From Streptomyces hyaluromycini (GTDB lineage Bacteria; Actinomycetota; Actinomycetes; Streptomycetales; Streptomycetaceae), in NCBI RefSeq assembly GCF_002217755.1, contig NZ_BCFL01000023.1:220635-284634 (forward strand): a DNA stretch of 64,000 nt, written 5' to 3'. The notes under the pieces are model-generated. The model did not search any database. It saw nothing but the letters and a program-made list of their open reading frames with translations, and had not been told where the DNA came from. The stretch's first letter is position 1; the number at the start of each line of letters is the position of its first letter. Of this stretch, positions 22,601 to 31,251 are shown piece by piece. The translations under genes and the position numbers were made by a program.

Positions 22601-25600
22601 TTACTGGCCGAAGCCGTAGGCGAACAGGTGGTCGGTGCCCGAGGAGCCGGTCACCGGCAGCGTCACCGACGCCACCTGCTTGGACGGATCCAGCGGGACC
22701 TTCGTGGCGAAGACATAGGTCTTCACGCCGTCCCGGCCCCCGCTCCCGGTGTTCCGGTAGGCGGTGGTGACGGCCGTCGTGTCACCCGGCAGCGGCTTGC
22801 TCGGTCCGCCGTTGAGCGTCCAGTCCGAGAAGCCGACCGTCGCCTGGGAGGTGGTGCCGTCGGTGTAGGTGACGGTCAGCGTGCCCGAGACCCCGCTGCC
22901 GTCGGTCGGCGCGTTGACCGCCGCGCCCAGCAGGCCCAGCGACGCCCCCGAGGTGCCGGCCGGCATCGGGAGGGTCTGGCCGGCCATCTCCAGGTTGTCG
23001 AGCTGACCGGAGGTCACCGTCGGCCAGGTGTAGGAGATACCGTCGACCGTGAGGGTGGAGCCGCTCGTGACGCCGGCCGCCGCCAGCGCGTTCTGCGAGT
23101 AGGCCCAGCCGCCGCCGTCGAAGCCGCCCGAGTAGCCGGCGCCGTCGGGGTAGATGCCCTCGTTGGTGGCGTACGGCCACAGCGCGCCGGGCTTGGCGAC
23201 GGCCACCCGGAGCGCCGCCCCGGACAGTGCCGTACCGGTGCTGTGGTCGGTGAGGGCGAAGGTGACCGGGTACGTTCCCTCGGTCGCGCCCGCCGTCACG
23301 TGGACCTTCGCCTCGGCGCTGCCGGAGGCGGGCACCGTCAGCGAGCCGGACGCGGTGTCGGGCGTGACGCCGGAGGGCGCCGTCGCCGTCCAGTCGACCG
23401 TGACGGCCTTGCTGCCGAGGTTGGTCACATCGAGGGTGCCGTCACCGCCGGTGCCCGGCTGGAGGACCAGGCCGTTGGCGGGACCGGTCGCCGCCAGCAC
23501 CCGGCCGCCGCCCGTGGTGTCCGACGGCGGCACCGCCGACGGGCCGGACGCCCAGGAGGTGTTCGGCTGGGTGCCGAGCGTGTAGTCGAGCGTGCCCGCA
23601 CCCTTGAACTGCCGGTACGTCAGCCAGGAGGCGTTCCACGCCTTGCCCTTGACGTTCAGTGACTGCACGTACGGCGCGTCGGGCGCGGCCTGCGGTGCGT
23701 TGATCTTCACGGTCTTTCCGTTGCCGAGGGTCACCTGGGCCGCCGGGAACGCCGGGCTGCCGAGCACCAGGGTGTCCGTGCCCGGGGTCTCCGGGTACAT
23801 GCCGAGCTCGGACCAGACGTACCAGGAGCTCATCGCGCCGAGGTCGTCGTTGCCGAAGGAGCCGACGGGCGCGTTGAAGTACAGGTTCTGCTGGGCGTCG
23901 CGGACGGCCGCCTGGGTCTTCCACGGCTGGCCCGTGTAGTCGTACTCCCAGGGGATCTCGACGCTGGGCTCGTTGCTCAGGTCGGCGTCGGTGCTGCCAG
24001 GGCCGGTGATGTCGTCGAGGAGACTGTCCAGGTAGGACGAGTACGCCTTGGTGCCGCCGCGGGCCTGGATGAGCTCCTGCAGGTTGAACGGGACCATGGG
24101 GGTGTACTGGGCGGAGGTGCCCTCCACGAATCCGTTGGAGGTGCCGGGGGTGAAACCGGTCGCGAACTGGCCGTCCTTGTTCCTGGCCTGGAGGTAACCG
24201 GTCTGCGGGTTGAAGACGTTCATCCAGTCCTGGGCACGGGTGGCGAACTTCTCGTAGACGGCCGTCTTGCCCAGCGACTTCGCGAAGGCGGCGAGGGCGT
24301 AGTCGGCGGAGTCGTACTCCAGCTGGGTGGAGACCGGGCCGTAGAAGTTGCAGCAGTTGTAGTCGTTCTCGTCCAGCGGGAGGTAGCCCTTGGCGTCCCG
24401 GACCGACTCGCCGGGGCGGTCGTTGTTCGGGACGGCGGCCTCGTGCTGGAGGGCGGCCAGCGCCTTGGCCGTGTCGAAGTCCGTGGCGCCGAAAGCGTAC
24501 GCGTCGGTGATGATGCCGGCGGCCGGGTCACCGACCATCACATAGCTCTCGCCGTTGTTCGAGGCCCACTTGGGCAGCAGGCCCGTCTGGTCGTAGCCGT
24601 TGAGCATGGACGTGACGACGTCACTGGCGACCTTGGGCTCGGCCAGCGCCATCAGCTGGGTCTGGGAGCGGTAGGTGTCCCAGCCCGAGTAGTTGGCGTA
24701 CTGGGCCTTCTGGCCCTTGGCCAGCTTGTGGATCTGGTTGTCCATGCCCATGTACTGGCCGTTGTCGTCCGAGAAGACGTTCGGGTGCAGCAGGGCGTGG
24801 TAGAGCGCGGTGTAGAACTGCGTCTGCTGGTCGGCGGTTCCGCCGCCCACCTTGATCTTCTTCAGCACCGCGTTCCAGGCGTCGTGGTTGGCCTTCTCGA
24901 CGGCGCCGACGTTCCAGTTCTTGATCTCCGTGCCGAGGTTTTTCGCCGCGTTGGCGTCACTCGTGTACGAGATGCCGACCTTCGCCGTCACCGTGCGGTT
25001 CGCGGAGGTGTCGAAGGTGAGGTACATGCCGTTCGCGCCGGTGGTGGGCGGCTGGGCGGCCTTGCTCGCCTTGGCGGCGCTCCCGTGGACCGTCGGGGCC
25101 GGCTTCGCGGGGACGGTGAAGTGCTTCTCCTTCAGCGGCTTCGACGTGGACTTCTGCGGGGCCTGCTGGACCTTGCCCGCCTTCAGCGACCTGGCGTCGG
25201 GGGTGATGGCGCCGCCGACCCAGGTGCCGCTCGCGGTGAACGGCCGGTCGAACTTGATGTCGAAGTGCAGCGTGTACCGGTTGCTCGCGCCGCAGAAGTG
25301 GCCGCTGTCGATCGCGCCGCTGATCTCCTTGCTGTTCACCACCTGGACGCGGGTGCCGTCCACCTGGGTGGCTCCCCCGCTGAGCTTGAACAGCAGGTTC
25401 GCCTGCTGTCCCGCCGGGAAGGCGAAGGCGCCGAGACCGGCGCGGGTGGTGTCGGTCAGCTCGGTGGTGACCCCGTTGGCGTCGGTGACCTTGTAGGAGC
25501 CGATGCCGGCCTTCTCGTCGCTGTGGCTGAAACCGACCGAGGTGCTGCCGAGGTCGCCCGACAGAGCGCCGGTCACCGGCAGGACGGGCAGGTCGCCCGC

Positions 25601-25957
25601 GACCGGGCAGCCCGGTCCCGAGACGTGGGTGAGGCTGAAGCCGGAGAGCTTCGTGTCCGCGTACTCGTAGCCGCCGCCGTCGGGGCGGTTCGGCGTCGTG
25701 TCGGGGCCCCACTGCACCATGCCGGCCGGCATGTCGGGGCCGGGGAAGGTGTCCACCGCACCGGAGGTGCCGATGAGGGGGTTGACGAGGGACGCGGGGT
25801 CGGTCACGAGGGCCGGCCTCGCGGTGCTCGCGGCATGGGCGCTGCCGGCCGTCGAGAGCGGCAGGGCTGCCATGCCCAGGACGCAGACCACGGCAAGGCG
25901 CCCGCGGAATCCTGCTCTGGTGGGGGGTGGTGCGGCTGAACGTCGGGGTCTCACCAT
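22601..25957 (-). CDS. Secreted GH92 alpha-mannosidase
   Basis: 1118 residues. A basic Sec signal (R-P-R-R...) with a hydrophobic core precedes the N-terminal beta-sandwich starting N-P-L-I-G-T-S-G. The catalytic (alpha/alpha)6 domain contains G-W-D-T-Y-R-S-Q and G-N-D-D-L-G-A-M-S-S-W-Y-V-W near residue 700, where the family's aspartate base lies. GH92 enzymes are calcium-dependent exo-alpha-mannosidases that invert configuration. The last 250 residues hold a NEW3-like domain and an NPCBM-like sugar-binding domain. A Pro/Lys-rich linker interrupts the N-terminal domain near residue 290. GGAGG lies 7 nt before ATG 25957. A LacI-type operator lies 107 bp upstream. Confidence 0.9.
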   Translation of the reverse strand: MVRPRRSAAPPPTRAGFRGRLAVVCVLGMAALPLSTAGSAHAASTARPALVTDPASLVNPLIGTSGAVDTFPGPDMPAGMVQWGPDTTPNRPDGGGYEYADTKLSGFSLTHVSGPGCPVAGDLPVLPVTGALSGDLGSTSVGFSHSDEKAGIGSYKVTDANGVTTELTDTTRAGLGAFAFPAGQQANLLFKLSGGATQVDGTRVQVVNSKEISGAIDSGHFCGASNRYTLHFDIKFDRPFTASGTWVGGAITPDARSLKAGKVQQAPQKSTSKPLKEKHFTVPAKPAPTVHGSAAKASKAAQPPTTGANGMYLTFDTSANRTVTAKVGISYTSDANAAKNLGTEIKNWNVGAVEKANHDAWNAVLKKIKVGGGTADQQTQFYTALYHALLHPNVFSDDNGQYMGMDNQIHKLAKGQKAQYANYSGWDTYRSQTQLMALAEPKVASDVVTSMLNGYDQTGLLPKWASNNGESYVMVGDPAAGIITDAYAFGATDFDTAKALAALQHEAAVPNNDRPGESVRDAKGYLPLDENDYNCCNFYGPVSTQLEYDSADYALAAFAKSLGKTAVYEKFATRAQDWMNVFNPQTGYLQARNKDGQFATGFTPGTSNGFVEGTSAQYTPMVPFNLQELIQARGGTKAYSSYLDSLLDDITGPGSTDADLSNEPSVEIPWEYDYTGQPWKTQAAVRDAQQNLYFNAPVGSFGNDDLGAMSSWYVWSELGMYPETPGTDTLVLGSPAFPAAQVTLGNGKTVKINAPQAAPDAPYVQSLNVKGKAWNASWLTYRQFKGAGTLDYTLGTQPNTSWASGPSAVPPSDTTGGGRVLAATGPANGLVLQPGTGGDGTLDVTNLGSKAVTVDWTATAPSGVTPDTASGSLTVPASGSAEAKVHVTAGATEGTYPVTFALTDHSTGTALSGAALRVAVAKPGALWPYATNEGIYPDGAGYSGGFDGGGWAYSQNALAAAGVTSGSTLTVDGISYTWPTVTSGQLDNLEMAGQTLPMPAGTSGASLGLLGAAVNAPTDGSGVSGTLTVTYTDGTTSQATVGFSDWTLNGGPSKPLPGDTTAVTTAYRNTGSGGRDGVKTYVFATKVPLDPSKQVASVTLPVTGSSGTDHLFAYGFGQ

Positions 25958-26063
25958 CGGTTGCCTCCGCAGCAGTTCGTGCTTCGCACATCAGGTGTCG
26001 GCGCGTCGGGAAGCGCCGGAAAGCCAGGCGACGGGCAACGGATCGGGTCGCGCTCCCACGGCC

Positions 26064-26077
26064 TGACAACGTTGCCA
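26064..26077. promoter_or_regulatory. LacI-family operator candidate upstream of the GH92 gene
   Basis: TGACAACGTTGCCA is a near-perfect palindrome (one mismatch) of the CG-centred type bound by LacI-family repressors. It lies in the 274-bp gap upstream of the mannosidase start at 25957. No LacI-family gene is in the window. Confidence 0.6.
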
Positions 26078-26231
26078 TACACGAGTGTTGAGTGAAACGC
26101 CTGTGCTTGCGGCATGTCAACGAGGCCAACAGGACTTTCTGCGCGCGAAGTTCAAAGAGTGGGCCACGCCGGGATCAACGCCCGGTTTCCTTATGGGAGT
26201 TACGCCCACTCGGCAACGGCCCCGCGCGGCC

Positions 26232-26885
26232 CTACAGCCCCCGGGTGACGTGGCTCAGCGCGTCGGCGAGCTGTTCGCGGTGCCGACGCAGCGCCTCGGG
26301 GGTGATGCCCTTCTCGGCCACGGCCCGGGCGAGATCATCGGTCGCCACCTTGAGCACGGCGCTCATGGTGGCGGCCCGCATACGGACGTCGAGCAGGTCG
26401 GCGGACCCGCCCGCGCGTCCGGCGAGCACCTCGGCGAACGTCTCCTCCGCTCGCTCCCGGAGCACCAGGTAGAGGGCGCGCAGCGCGGGTTCGTCGCGGG
26501 TCATCCGGATCACGGTGAGCACCGCCTCGGCGTCCCCGGCGGACGACGCGTCGGGGGCGGGCCGGTAGGCGGCGCGCAGATGCTCCGTCAGGTCGGCCTC
26601 GGGCGGCCAGGCGTGCAGGACCTCCTGGAAGGCCGCGACCGACTGGGTGAGCAGCGGCTCCACACAGCTTTCCTTGCTGGGGAACCAGCGCCACAGCGTG
26701 CGCTCCGAGACTCCGGCCGCCCGCGCTATCTGTCCGCCGGAGGTGGCGGCCACTCCCTGTTCGGCGAACAGCCGGACCGCATGGCGGGAGATGTCGAGGC
26801 GCCGGCGTTGCCGTTGCCGGTCGCTCACCGGGGGCCGTCCCCGGCGGGGCGCCATCGGGCCACTGTCCACCGTCACGTCCTCCAT
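26232..26885 (-). CDS. TetR-family transcriptional regulator
   Basis: 217 residues from ATG 26885 (M-E-D-V-T-V). The N-terminal TetR helix-turn-helix reads A-V-R-L-F-A-E-Q-G-V-A-A-T, then I-A-R-A-A-G-V-S-E-R-T-L-W-R-W-F. The ligand domain is Ala/Leu-rich and unassigned. It is divergent from the cytochrome P450 gene, and the 124-bp gap contains a 23-bp near-perfect palindrome. It very likely represses itself and the P450 gene until a ligand binds. A TTG at 26897 would add four residues. Confidence 0.88.
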   Translation of the reverse strand: MEDVTVDSGPMAPRRGRPPVSDRQRQRRRLDISRHAVRLFAEQGVAATSGGQIARAAGVSERTLWRWFPSKESCVEPLLTQSVAAFQEVLHAWPPEADLTEHLRAAYRPAPDASSAGDAEAVLTVIRMTRDEPALRALYLVLRERAEETFAEVLAGRAGGSADLLDVRMRAATMSAVLKVATDDLARAVAEKGITPEALRRHREQLADALSHVTRGL

Positions 26886-26932
26886 CGGGCGATCCAATCA
26901 CGCCGGGGCCGCGGGGCGACTGGCCGAAAAGG

Positions 26933-26955
26933 TTATTGGCAGTCACTGACAATAA
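26933..26955. promoter_or_regulatory. Operator palindrome between the TetR and P450 genes
   Basis: TTATTGGCAGTCACTGACAATAA reads the same on both strands except for one mismatched pair and the central base. Its length and placement in the divergent gap are typical of a TetR dimer site. Confidence 0.75.
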
Positions 26956-27009
26956 AGTGTTACGGTCGAAGTGCCGGAAGATCGCGTTCCGAGGTCCAGG
27001 AGGAGGACC

Positions 27010-28221
27010 ATGAACGGTGCCGCCGAGCGTTCACGACTGCCCTTCGCACGGCCGAACGTGCTCGATCTCGCGCCTCTGTACGAGGTGCTGCGCCGCGAGG
27101 CGCCGATCACGCCGGTCACCACGCCAGCCGGGGATCCGGCCTGGCTGGTCACCCGTTTCGACGAGGTGCGCGAGCTCCTCGGCGACAAGCGGCTCTGCCG
27201 CTCCCATCCCGAGCCGGAACGGGCGTCCCGCATCACGACCGCCGCCGTGCAGGAGGGTCCTTCGGGCGACTACGCCACCGAGGAGGCCGACCACACCCGG
27301 ATGCGCCGGCTGCTGACCCCGGCCTTCTCCGCCAAGCGCATGGTGATGCTCTCCGATCATGTACGGCACCTGGTCGACGGCTGTGTCGACCGGCTGCAGG
27401 CCGAGCGGGACGCCGCCCCCGACGGGGTGGTCGACCTGCATGCCGGGCTGGCCTTCCCGGTGCCGGTCGCCGTCATCTGCCGACTGCTCGGCGCGCCCGA
27501 GAGCGACCGCGAGTACTTCGCCTCGCTGTCGGGACGCATGGCCGACTACGCCATCGGGGACGAAGCCGAACGGGCGCGGGACGAGTTCAACGACTACATG
27601 ACCACCCTCGCCGAGGCCAAGCGCGCCCGGCCGGGCGAGGACGTCATCTCCGACCTCGTACGCGCGCAGAGCGCCGACGCGGACTTCGACTACGCCGAGA
27701 TGATCAGGCTCTGCGTGGGGCTGCTGTTCGCCGGGCACGAGACCACCGTCAACCGCATCGGGCTGGGCACGCTCTTCCTGCTGACCCGCCCCGGCCAGTG
27801 GCGGGCGCTGACCGCCGACCCCGCCGGCCGGGTCAACGCCACCGTCGAGGAGATCATGCGCCTGGGCGCGCCCGGCGACCTCGGTCTGCTGCGTTACGCC
27901 CACACCGACGTCGACGTCGCCGGGGTCACCATCCGGAGCGGCGACGCCGTGATCCTCTCCGTCAACTCGGCCAACCGCGACGCGGCCGTCTATACCGACG
28001 CCGAGACGTTCGACCCCGACCGTCCGGAACGGGGCCATCTCGGATTCGGCCACGGCTCGCACTTCTGCATCGGAGCGAGCCTGGCCCGCACGGAGCTGCG
28101 CATCGTCTTCGCCGCCCTGGCCGAGCGCCTGCCCGGGCTGCGGCTGGCCAAGGACGTCGACGAGCTCAAGGTGCGCACCACCCTCACCGGCGGGGTCAGC
28201 GAGCTGCCCGTGACCTGGTGA
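27010..28221 (+). CDS. Cytochrome P450 monooxygenase
   Basis: 403 residues, soluble bacterial P450. The I-helix oxygen motif A-G-H-E-T-T is at about 242-247 and the K-helix E-x-x-R is E-I-M-R. The heme loop F-G-H-G-S-H-F-C-I-G carries the cysteine ligand at about 353. AGGAGG precedes ATG 27010. No ferredoxin or ferredoxin reductase gene is adjacent, so electrons must come from elsewhere. Control by the divergent TetR protein suggests inducible detoxification or tailoring of a small molecule rather than membership of a biosynthetic cluster. Substrate unknown. Confidence 0.92.
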   Translation: MNGAAERSRLPFARPNVLDLAPLYEVLRREAPITPVTTPAGDPAWLVTRFDEVRELLGDKRLCRSHPEPERASRITTAAVQEGPSGDYATEEADHTRMRRLLTPAFSAKRMVMLSDHVRHLVDGCVDRLQAERDAAPDGVVDLHAGLAFPVPVAVICRLLGAPESDREYFASLSGRMADYAIGDEAERARDEFNDYMTTLAEAKRARPGEDVISDLVRAQSADADFDYAEMIRLCVGLLFAGHETTVNRIGLGTLFLLTRPGQWRALTADPAGRVNATVEEIMRLGAPGDLGLLRYAHTDVDVAGVTIRSGDAVILSVNSANRDAAVYTDAETFDPDRPERGHLGFGHGSHFCIGASLARTELRIVFAALAERLPGLRLAKDVDELKVRTTLTGGVSELPVTW

Positions 28222-28240
28222 GGGCGGCGCGCCCGTCGGG

Positions 28241-31200
28241 TCACCCCTCGTCGCGCAGCCGGGCCGCCAGGGAGGTCAGCGGCTCGGTCTCCTCGGTGTG
28301 GCCCAGGGCGGTGAGGCGGGATACCGCCCCGTCGAGGCGGGCCAGGGCGGGTGCGGGGCGTTCCAGGTAGCGGCCCTCCACGACGGCCGCGAGCCGGACG
28401 CACTCGGCCCACTCGCCGACGTGGTCCCTGTCGTGGGAGTCGGGTTCGGGTTCGCCGAGGAGGGTGAGCGCCTTGTCCAGGGCGGTCAGGGCGGTCTCGT
28501 ACTCACTGGCGTAGGCGTTGACCCGCCCGTGTTCGTAGGCCAGGGCACTGTCCAGGTCGCGGCCGCGGGACTCGTACCCCGCGGTGCGGGCCTCGTCGGC
28601 GATCCGGCCGGCGTCGGCGAGCAGCGCGAGGGCGTCTGCGAGGCCCTCGGCGCCCTGCCGCTCGGCCTGGAGGCGGGCGAGTTCGCGCAGGCAGTTGCTG
28701 AGCTGCTCGTAGCGCGGCTCCCGGGCGTGCGCGGCGAGAGCCTGGTCCGCGGCCTCGCGGGCCCGGCCGAACTCGCCGGACTCGGCCAGGAGTACGGCGG
28801 TCTCCGCGGCGATCATGGCATGGCTCCCCGGGTCGTCGTCCCAGCCCGCCGACTCGGCCGCGAGGGCGGCGAACTCCGCCGTCGCCGCCTTGAGGTCCTC
28901 CCCCGCGTGCAGCGCGCGGGCGCGGGCCAGGCGCAGCTGGGCGACGAGCCGGTCGTCCAGCTCCCCGGCGGCTACGTCCGGTTCGGCCAGGAGGGAGTCG
29001 AGGAGCGCGATGCAGTCCTCGATCCGGCCCAGGTCGAGGCTGAGCTGCGCCGCGTTGCTGTAGGTGCAGAACGCGTCGAACCGGCTGCCGTGGCGCAGTT
29101 CCAGTTCCGCGGAGCGCGTCAGGTGCCGCAGCGCCTCGTCGGGGCGGCCCAGGCGCATGCAGGTCCTGGCCAGATCGCCGTGGAGGCCGGCCGTGTCGAC
29201 CGTGTCGGCGGGCCATTCGGCGGCCAGGCGAACCGCCTCGGCCAGGTCCGCGTGCGCGGCCTGGGCGTCCTTGAGCCCGAGCCGGATCTTGCCGCGCAGG
29301 CCGAGTGTGCGGGGCAGGTGCCAGGCCGGGCCGTGCGCCTTCAGCCGGTCGAGGAGGGCGTCGGTCTCCGTGACGGCGGCGGGCAGATCGCCGACGATCG
29401 CGTACGAGCTGGCCCGCAGCAGGTGGGCGGTGGAGATCTGCCCGGCGATGTCGTGCCGGGTGGCGAAGGCGAGCATCAGGTCCAGCTCGGCGAAGACCGG
29501 CGCGATGTCCTCCTCGTTCGTCGACGTCTGTAGCCGCAGGCCGAGCGCGGACGTGCGCAGCCGCAGCAGACGGGCCTCCTGGAACGGGGCCAGGCCGGGC
29601 GTCTCCTCGTGCAGGCGGACGAGGGCCGCGTGGGCGGCGGCCAGCGTGGCGGCCTTCGCCTCGGCGCCGTCGGCGGCCTCGGCCTCGGCCCCGTCGACGC
29701 CCTCGGCCCCGTCTGCGCCCTCGGCCCCGTCGACGTCCTGCGGGGCGACCTGGGCGCCGGCAAGCAGGGCGCAGGCGCGGGCGAGCGCCGCGTGCTGCGG
29801 CGCTCCGGCCTCGTCGTACGCGCCCGCGGCCTCCTCGTACAGGGCGGCGGACGCGTCGAACTCGTCCTTCTGTCCCGCCCGGCTCGCCTCGTCCTCCAGC
29901 AGGTCCGCGCGCAGCCGTACCAGTGGTCCCACGGCCGGGTCGTCGGGGTGGGCATAGCCGGGGGCGGCGACGAGCGTGCGCAGCCGTGCCCAGCAGGCCG
30001 TCGCGTCCGGATGCCCCTGTTCTTCCGACTCCCGCGCCCGCGTGATGAGTTCGGGAAGGGACTCGGGGACGGCGGCGGACGCGGGAGTGGGCGCGGAGGC
30101 GGGGGCGGCCGCCGGGGTCACGTCGTCGAGGCCGCGGGTGCGCAGGGTCAGTTCGAGTGCGTCCAGGAGCGGGGCACGGTCGAGGCGGGCCCGGCGCCGG
30201 CCGGTGTGGGCCGTGGTGCCGTTGCGGGCGTCGAAGCGGGCGGCGAGGTCGTCGGCGCGGCCGCGGACCTCGGCGCGCAGGCCGGCCACCGTCCAGACGC
30301 GGCCCGCGTATCCGGCGGCGGGCAGGTCGCCGTGGCCCAGGAGCTCGACGCGCTGGAGGAGGACCTCCACGCCGGTGAGGAAGCCGAGCAGGTCCAGCGG
30401 CGATTCGACCTCGTCGAACAGGTTCCGGTTCTCGGCGAGGAGTTCCAGGCCGCGGGCCTCGTTGCCGGTGAGCGCGCAGAACTCCAGGTGCCGGCCGACC
30501 TCGCCGGACATTGAGGGGTTGCGGCGGCAGGCGCGGTAGCCGGCGAGGTGCAGTTCGCGGGCCCGGTCGGCGCCGCCGGTGCGCAGCAGGGGGAGCAGCG
30601 CGTAGGAGACGGAGCGGGCGGGCTCCTCCTGGCAGGACTCCTTCCCGGCCAGCACGGTCTCCCAGGTGCGCAGCGCCCGCTCGTCGTCGCCCGCCGCGAG
30701 GTGGTGCAGGGCACGCTCGCAGATCTCGCAGGCCTCGCAGTCGCTGAGCCGGGTGCGGGTCCGTCCCGCCCACAGCTCGTAGGCCAGGTCGGTGTCCTCG
30801 CCGACGTGGGCGGCGAGGTGGTACGCCTGTCCGTAGTAGGGCTGGAGTCCGAGATCGGCCTTCTCGTACCGGTCACGCATCTCGGTGAGCCACTGGCGCA
30901 GGCTGGCCAGGGGTATCTCGGGCAGGGCGAGCAGGGCGTTGGCGACCCACTTGAACCGCCAGAACAGGGTGTGCCGCAGCCGCTCGTCGAAGACGTCGGG
31001 CTGCTCGTCGAAGAGGGTGAGCACCCGGGCGAAGACGACGGGCGACTTCCTGGGCTCGGAGCCGTAGTTGTACGCCTTCTGGAGTGCGAGGAGCGCGTGC
31101 ACGAGCGGGCGGGGCTCCGCGAACTGCTCGGCGGCGTCGACCAGTTCCTCGGCGGTGACGGTGCGGGTACGGCCGTAGGGGCGCCGGTCGTTCTCCTGGA

Positions 31201-31249
31201 GCGCCTGGTACAGCTCGTCCGTGTTCTGGGGATGGGGTGCGGTCGGCAT
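28241..31249 (-). CDS. Very large TPR-like helical repeat protein next to HSP90
   Basis: 1002 residues, almost wholly alpha-helical and Ala/Leu/Glu-rich. Degenerate tetratricopeptide repeats are evident in the C-terminal half (L-H-G-D-L-A-R-T-C-M-R-L-G-R-P-D-E-A-L, and others). A low-complexity acidic segment of D-G-A-E-type repeats lies near residue 510. There is no signal peptide or membrane segment, so it should be a cytosolic scaffold or adaptor. It starts 2 bp after the stop of the HSP90-family gene and is certainly cotranscribed with it. TPR proteins are classic HSP90 partners in eukaryotes; a similar partnership here is inference. No enzymatic motif was seen. Confidence 0.7.
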   Translation of the reverse strand: MPTAPHPQNTDELYQALQENDRRPYGRTRTVTAEELVDAAEQFAEPRPLVHALLALQKAYNYGSEPRKSPVVFARVLTLFDEQPDVFDERLRHTLFWRFKWVANALLALPEIPLASLRQWLTEMRDRYEKADLGLQPYYGQAYHLAAHVGEDTDLAYELWAGRTRTRLSDCEACEICERALHHLAAGDDERALRTWETVLAGKESCQEEPARSVSYALLPLLRTGGADRARELHLAGYRACRRNPSMSGEVGRHLEFCALTGNEARGLELLAENRNLFDEVESPLDLLGFLTGVEVLLQRVELLGHGDLPAAGYAGRVWTVAGLRAEVRGRADDLAARFDARNGTTAHTGRRRARLDRAPLLDALELTLRTRGLDDVTPAAAPASAPTPASAAVPESLPELITRARESEEQGHPDATACWARLRTLVAAPGYAHPDDPAVGPLVRLRADLLEDEASRAGQKDEFDASAALYEEAAGAYDEAGAPQHAALARACALLAGAQVAPQDVDGAEGADGAEGVDGAEAEAADGAEAKAATLAAAHAALVRLHEETPGLAPFQEARLLRLRTSALGLRLQTSTNEEDIAPVFAELDLMLAFATRHDIAGQISTAHLLRASSYAIVGDLPAAVTETDALLDRLKAHGPAWHLPRTLGLRGKIRLGLKDAQAAHADLAEAVRLAAEWPADTVDTAGLHGDLARTCMRLGRPDEALRHLTRSAELELRHGSRFDAFCTYSNAAQLSLDLGRIEDCIALLDSLLAEPDVAAGELDDRLVAQLRLARARALHAGEDLKAATAEFAALAAESAGWDDDPGSHAMIAAETAVLLAESGEFGRAREAADQALAAHAREPRYEQLSNCLRELARLQAERQGAEGLADALALLADAGRIADEARTAGYESRGRDLDSALAYEHGRVNAYASEYETALTALDKALTLLGEPEPDSHDRDHVGEWAECVRLAAVVEGRYLERPAPALARLDGAVSRLTALGHTEETEPLTSLAARLRDEG

Positions 31250-31251
31250 CG

